From contig CACHCH010000004.1 in assembly GCA_902578255.1 (NCBI GenBank), positions 32,566 to 96,565 of the forward strand: a stretch of 64,000 bases of DNA. Reading direction: 5' to 3'. The DNA comes from an uncultured Pelagibacteraceae bacterium. Its GTDB lineage: Bacteria; Pseudomonadota; Alphaproteobacteria; Pelagibacterales; Pelagibacteraceae. Of this stretch, positions 62,356-64,000 are shown piece after piece (the stretch's first letter is position 1; the number at the start of each line of letters is the position of its first letter). A program made the translations under genes and the position numbers. The notes under the pieces were generated by a model. The model searched no databases and had not been told where the DNA came from. It saw only the letters and a program-made list of their open reading frames with translations.

Positions 62356-62377
62356 TAATCTAGTGATTAGTAGATTA
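62356..62377. repeat. Inverted repeat between bioY and polA
   Basis: TAATCTA, 8 bases, TAGATTA: a 7-base perfect inverted repeat in the 98-base divergent spacer. It could be an operator for bioY or polA. It does not match the BioR or BirA consensus sites I know, and AT-rich DNA yields such repeats by chance. Confidence 0.3.
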
Positions 62378-62424
62378 AATTAAAGTTTAGACTATATTAA
62401 CTATAAAATATTTAATAAATTTTA

Positions 62425-64000
62425 ATGAGTAAAATACAAAAAACCGATCATTTTTATCTTATTGATGGTTCTGGATATATCTTTAGAGCTTATTACGCAT
62501 TACCACCATTAAGTAGAAAAAGTGACGGACTGCCAACAGGCGCAGTTAGTGGTTTTTGCAGCATGCTTTTTAAACTTTTAGAGGACTCAAAATCAAATCA
62601 AAATTTGCAGAAACCAACTCATTTTGCGGTTATTTTTGATTCTGCCAGAAAAACATTTAGAAATGAAATCTATAGTGAATATAAAGCAAACAGATCTGAG
62701 GCGCCTGATGACTTGGCACCTCAATTTGAATATATAAGAAAGTCTGTTTTAGCATTTAACCTACCATCTGTAGATTTACCTAATTATGAGGCAGATGATT
62801 TGATTGCAACTTACGTTGACAAAATAATCAAAAAAGGAGCAAAGGTCACAATTGTTTCATCAGATAAAGATTTAATGCAATTATATAAAAAAAATGTCCG
62901 TATTTTTGATCCAATGAAAAATAAATTTGTAACTGAGGAAGACGTCATTAAAAAGTTTGGGGTAGATGCATCAAAAGTAATAGATGTCCAATCCTTAGCG
63001 GGCGATAGCAGTGATAACGTACCAGGTGTACCTGGAATAGGAGTAAAAACTGCTGCTGAGCTAATTAATAAATATGGCACTCTAGAAAAATTATTGAAAT
63101 CAGCTCATGAAATTAAACAAAACAAAAGACGAGAAACTCTCTTAGAAAATAAAGATAAAGCATTAATTAGCAAAAAACTTGTGACATTAGATCATAAATC
63201 TCCAATAAAGAGAGAGCTTGATGAATTTCAATTAAAAAGTATAGACAAAAATAAATTATATAAATTTTTAAGAGAGATGGAATTTAATAGATTATTAAGT
63301 TCTGCTATTTCTGCATATGGAGAGCCAGACTTAACGAGCTCTGTTCCAGAAACTAAAAATTTAGAAAAGCAAAGTGCAATTGACAATAAAAATTATTATT
63401 TGATTTCCAACCCAGATGAAATAGATGAGTGGGTTGAAGAGGCTGAAGAGTTAGGAGAGGTTGCTGTTGATACTGAAACAAATTCTCTAGATCCTCATCA
63501 AGCAGAGCTAGTAGGTATCTCACTTTCTTCAAAAATAGGTAAAGCCTGCTATATTCCAATTGGTCACAAGTCATCAAAATGTATCAAAAAAGATGTTGTT
63601 ATTAAAAAGCTAAAAAAATTACTAGAGGATCCAAGTGTTAAAAAAATTGGTCAAAATATTAAATTTGATTTTATTGTTTTATTTAAACACGGCGTAACAT
63701 TGTCTGCCATGGAAGACACAATGTTGATGTCTTATGTTTTAGATGCAGGGAAAAATAGACATAATATGGATACATTATCAGAGCTACATCTTGGACATAA
63801 AACGATTTCTTTCAAAGAAATGGTGGGAACTGGAAAAAAAGAAATCAATTTTAGTGAAGTTGAAGTTGAAAAAGCAAAAGATTATGCAGCTGAGGATGCC
63901 GATGTAACTTTTAGACTTTATAAGAAATTTCTTAAAAATCTAAAAACCGAAAAACTGATTAATATTTATGAAATTTTTGAAAAGCCATTAATTAAAATTC
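62425..64000 (+). CDS. polA: DNA polymerase I, N-terminal part (cut by window end)
   Basis: PolA fills Okazaki and repair gaps. The frame opens at ATG 62425 (MSKIQKTDHFYLIDGSGYIFRAYYAL) and stays open to the window end, so the ORF track misses it. The 5' nuclease domain is clear (FDSARKTFRNEIYSEYKANR; YEADDLIATYVD; SSDKDLMQLY; GDSSDNVPGVPGIGVKTAAELI). It is followed by a 3'-5' exonuclease domain with intact AVDTETNSLDPHQAELVGIS and DAEDADVTFRLYKKF-type Asp/Glu motifs (YAAEDADVTFRLY). The polymerase domain lies beyond the window. Confidence 0.96.
   Translation, partial: MSKIQKTDHFYLIDGSGYIFRAYYALPPLSRKSDGLPTGAVSGFCSMLFKLLEDSKSNQNLQKPTHFAVIFDSARKTFRNEIYSEYKANRSEAPDDLAPQFEYIRKSVLAFNLPSVDLPNYEADDLIATYVDKIIKKGAKVTIVSSDKDLMQLYKKNVRIFDPMKNKFVTEEDVIKKFGVDASKVIDVQSLAGDSSDNVPGVPGIGVKTAAELINKYGTLEKLLKSAHEIKQNKRRETLLENKDKALISKKLVTLDHKSPIKRELDEFQLKSIDKNKLYKFLREMEFNRLLSSAISAYGEPDLTSSVPETKNLEKQSAIDNKNYYLISNPDEIDEWVEEAEELGEVAVDTETNSLDPHQAELVGISLSSKIGKACYIPIGHKSSKCIKKDVVIKKLKKLLEDPSVKKIGQNIKFDFIVLFKHGVTLSAMEDTMLMSYVLDAGKNRHNMDTLSELHLGHKTISFKEMVGTGKKEINFSEVEVEKAKDYAAEDADVTFRLYKKFLKNLKTEKLINIYEIFEKPLIKI

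Overview
The window looks like a chromosomal segment of a SAR11-clade alphaproteobacterium (Candidatus Pelagibacter or a close relative). The DNA is visibly very AT-rich, genes abut or overlap, and almost no spacer exceeds 200 bases. A dimethylsulfoniopropionate (DMSP) demethylase (DmdA) of 369 residues sits in a dmdC-dmdB-hydrolase-dmdA cluster. The window also has a class I lysyl-tRNA synthetase, a SAM-II riboswitch ahead of metX, and a structured leader ahead of ffh of the kind reported for Pelagibacter. There are no rRNA or tRNA genes, CRISPR arrays, insertion sequences, phage genes or clear pseudogenes. The first and last genes (an amidase and polA) are cut by the window edges.

Layout. 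(1) 1-3.7 kb, plus strand: amidase, small membrane protein, EamA-type exporter, membrane-anchored alpha/beta hydrolase, unknown exported protein. (2) 3.7-5.5 kb, minus strand: ftsY and dapF. (3) 5.6-38.5 kb: about 33 kb read in one direction. It runs ffh-rpsP-trmD-rplS, leuCDB, the DMSP cluster, asd, sdhCDAB, mmsA, mdh, sucCD, sucA-sucB-lpd, priA and the F1 ATP synthase genes atpHAGDC. (4) 38.5-47.5 kb, minus strand: metX-metW-gloB under a SAM-II riboswitch, then rplU-rpmA-obgE-proB-proA-nadD-rsfS-ctpA-rppH behind a good sigma-70-like promoter. (5) 47.7-49.7 kb: hisC-tyrA. (6) 49.7-53.3 kb, minus: trkH, an AmpG-like permease and an NlpC/P60 peptidase. (7) 53.3-56.9 kb, plus: lysK, pyrD, rpmB, a queuosine-precursor-type transporter. 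(8) 56.9-61.1 kb, minus: a polyamine operon (ornithine decarboxylase-like, deoxyhypusine-synthase-like, aguB, aguA). (9) 61.2-64 kb: RegA-type regulator, bioY (minus) and the start of polA.

How the genes work together. The long plus-strand run joins SRP targeting and ribosome genes to leucine synthesis, DMSP-derived carbon and sulfur use, most of the oxidative TCA cycle (2-oxoglutarate to succinyl-CoA, succinate and fumarate, plus malate to oxaloacetate) and ATP synthesis. The minus-strand blocks cover methionine and proline synthesis, ribosome and GTPase functions, probable peptidoglycan recycling and polyamine synthesis.

Most notable for follow-up: the ffh leader RNA with competing pairings; SAM-II control of an operon that includes gloB; the alpha/beta hydrolase inside the DMSP cluster where no DmdD is seen; the deoxyhypusine-synthase-like gene locked between ODC and agmatine-to-putrescine genes; and the Ala/Glu/Lys/Pro-rich tails on S16 and L19. 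Nothing here clearly proves an entirely new system. The last items are the best candidates for undescribed biology.
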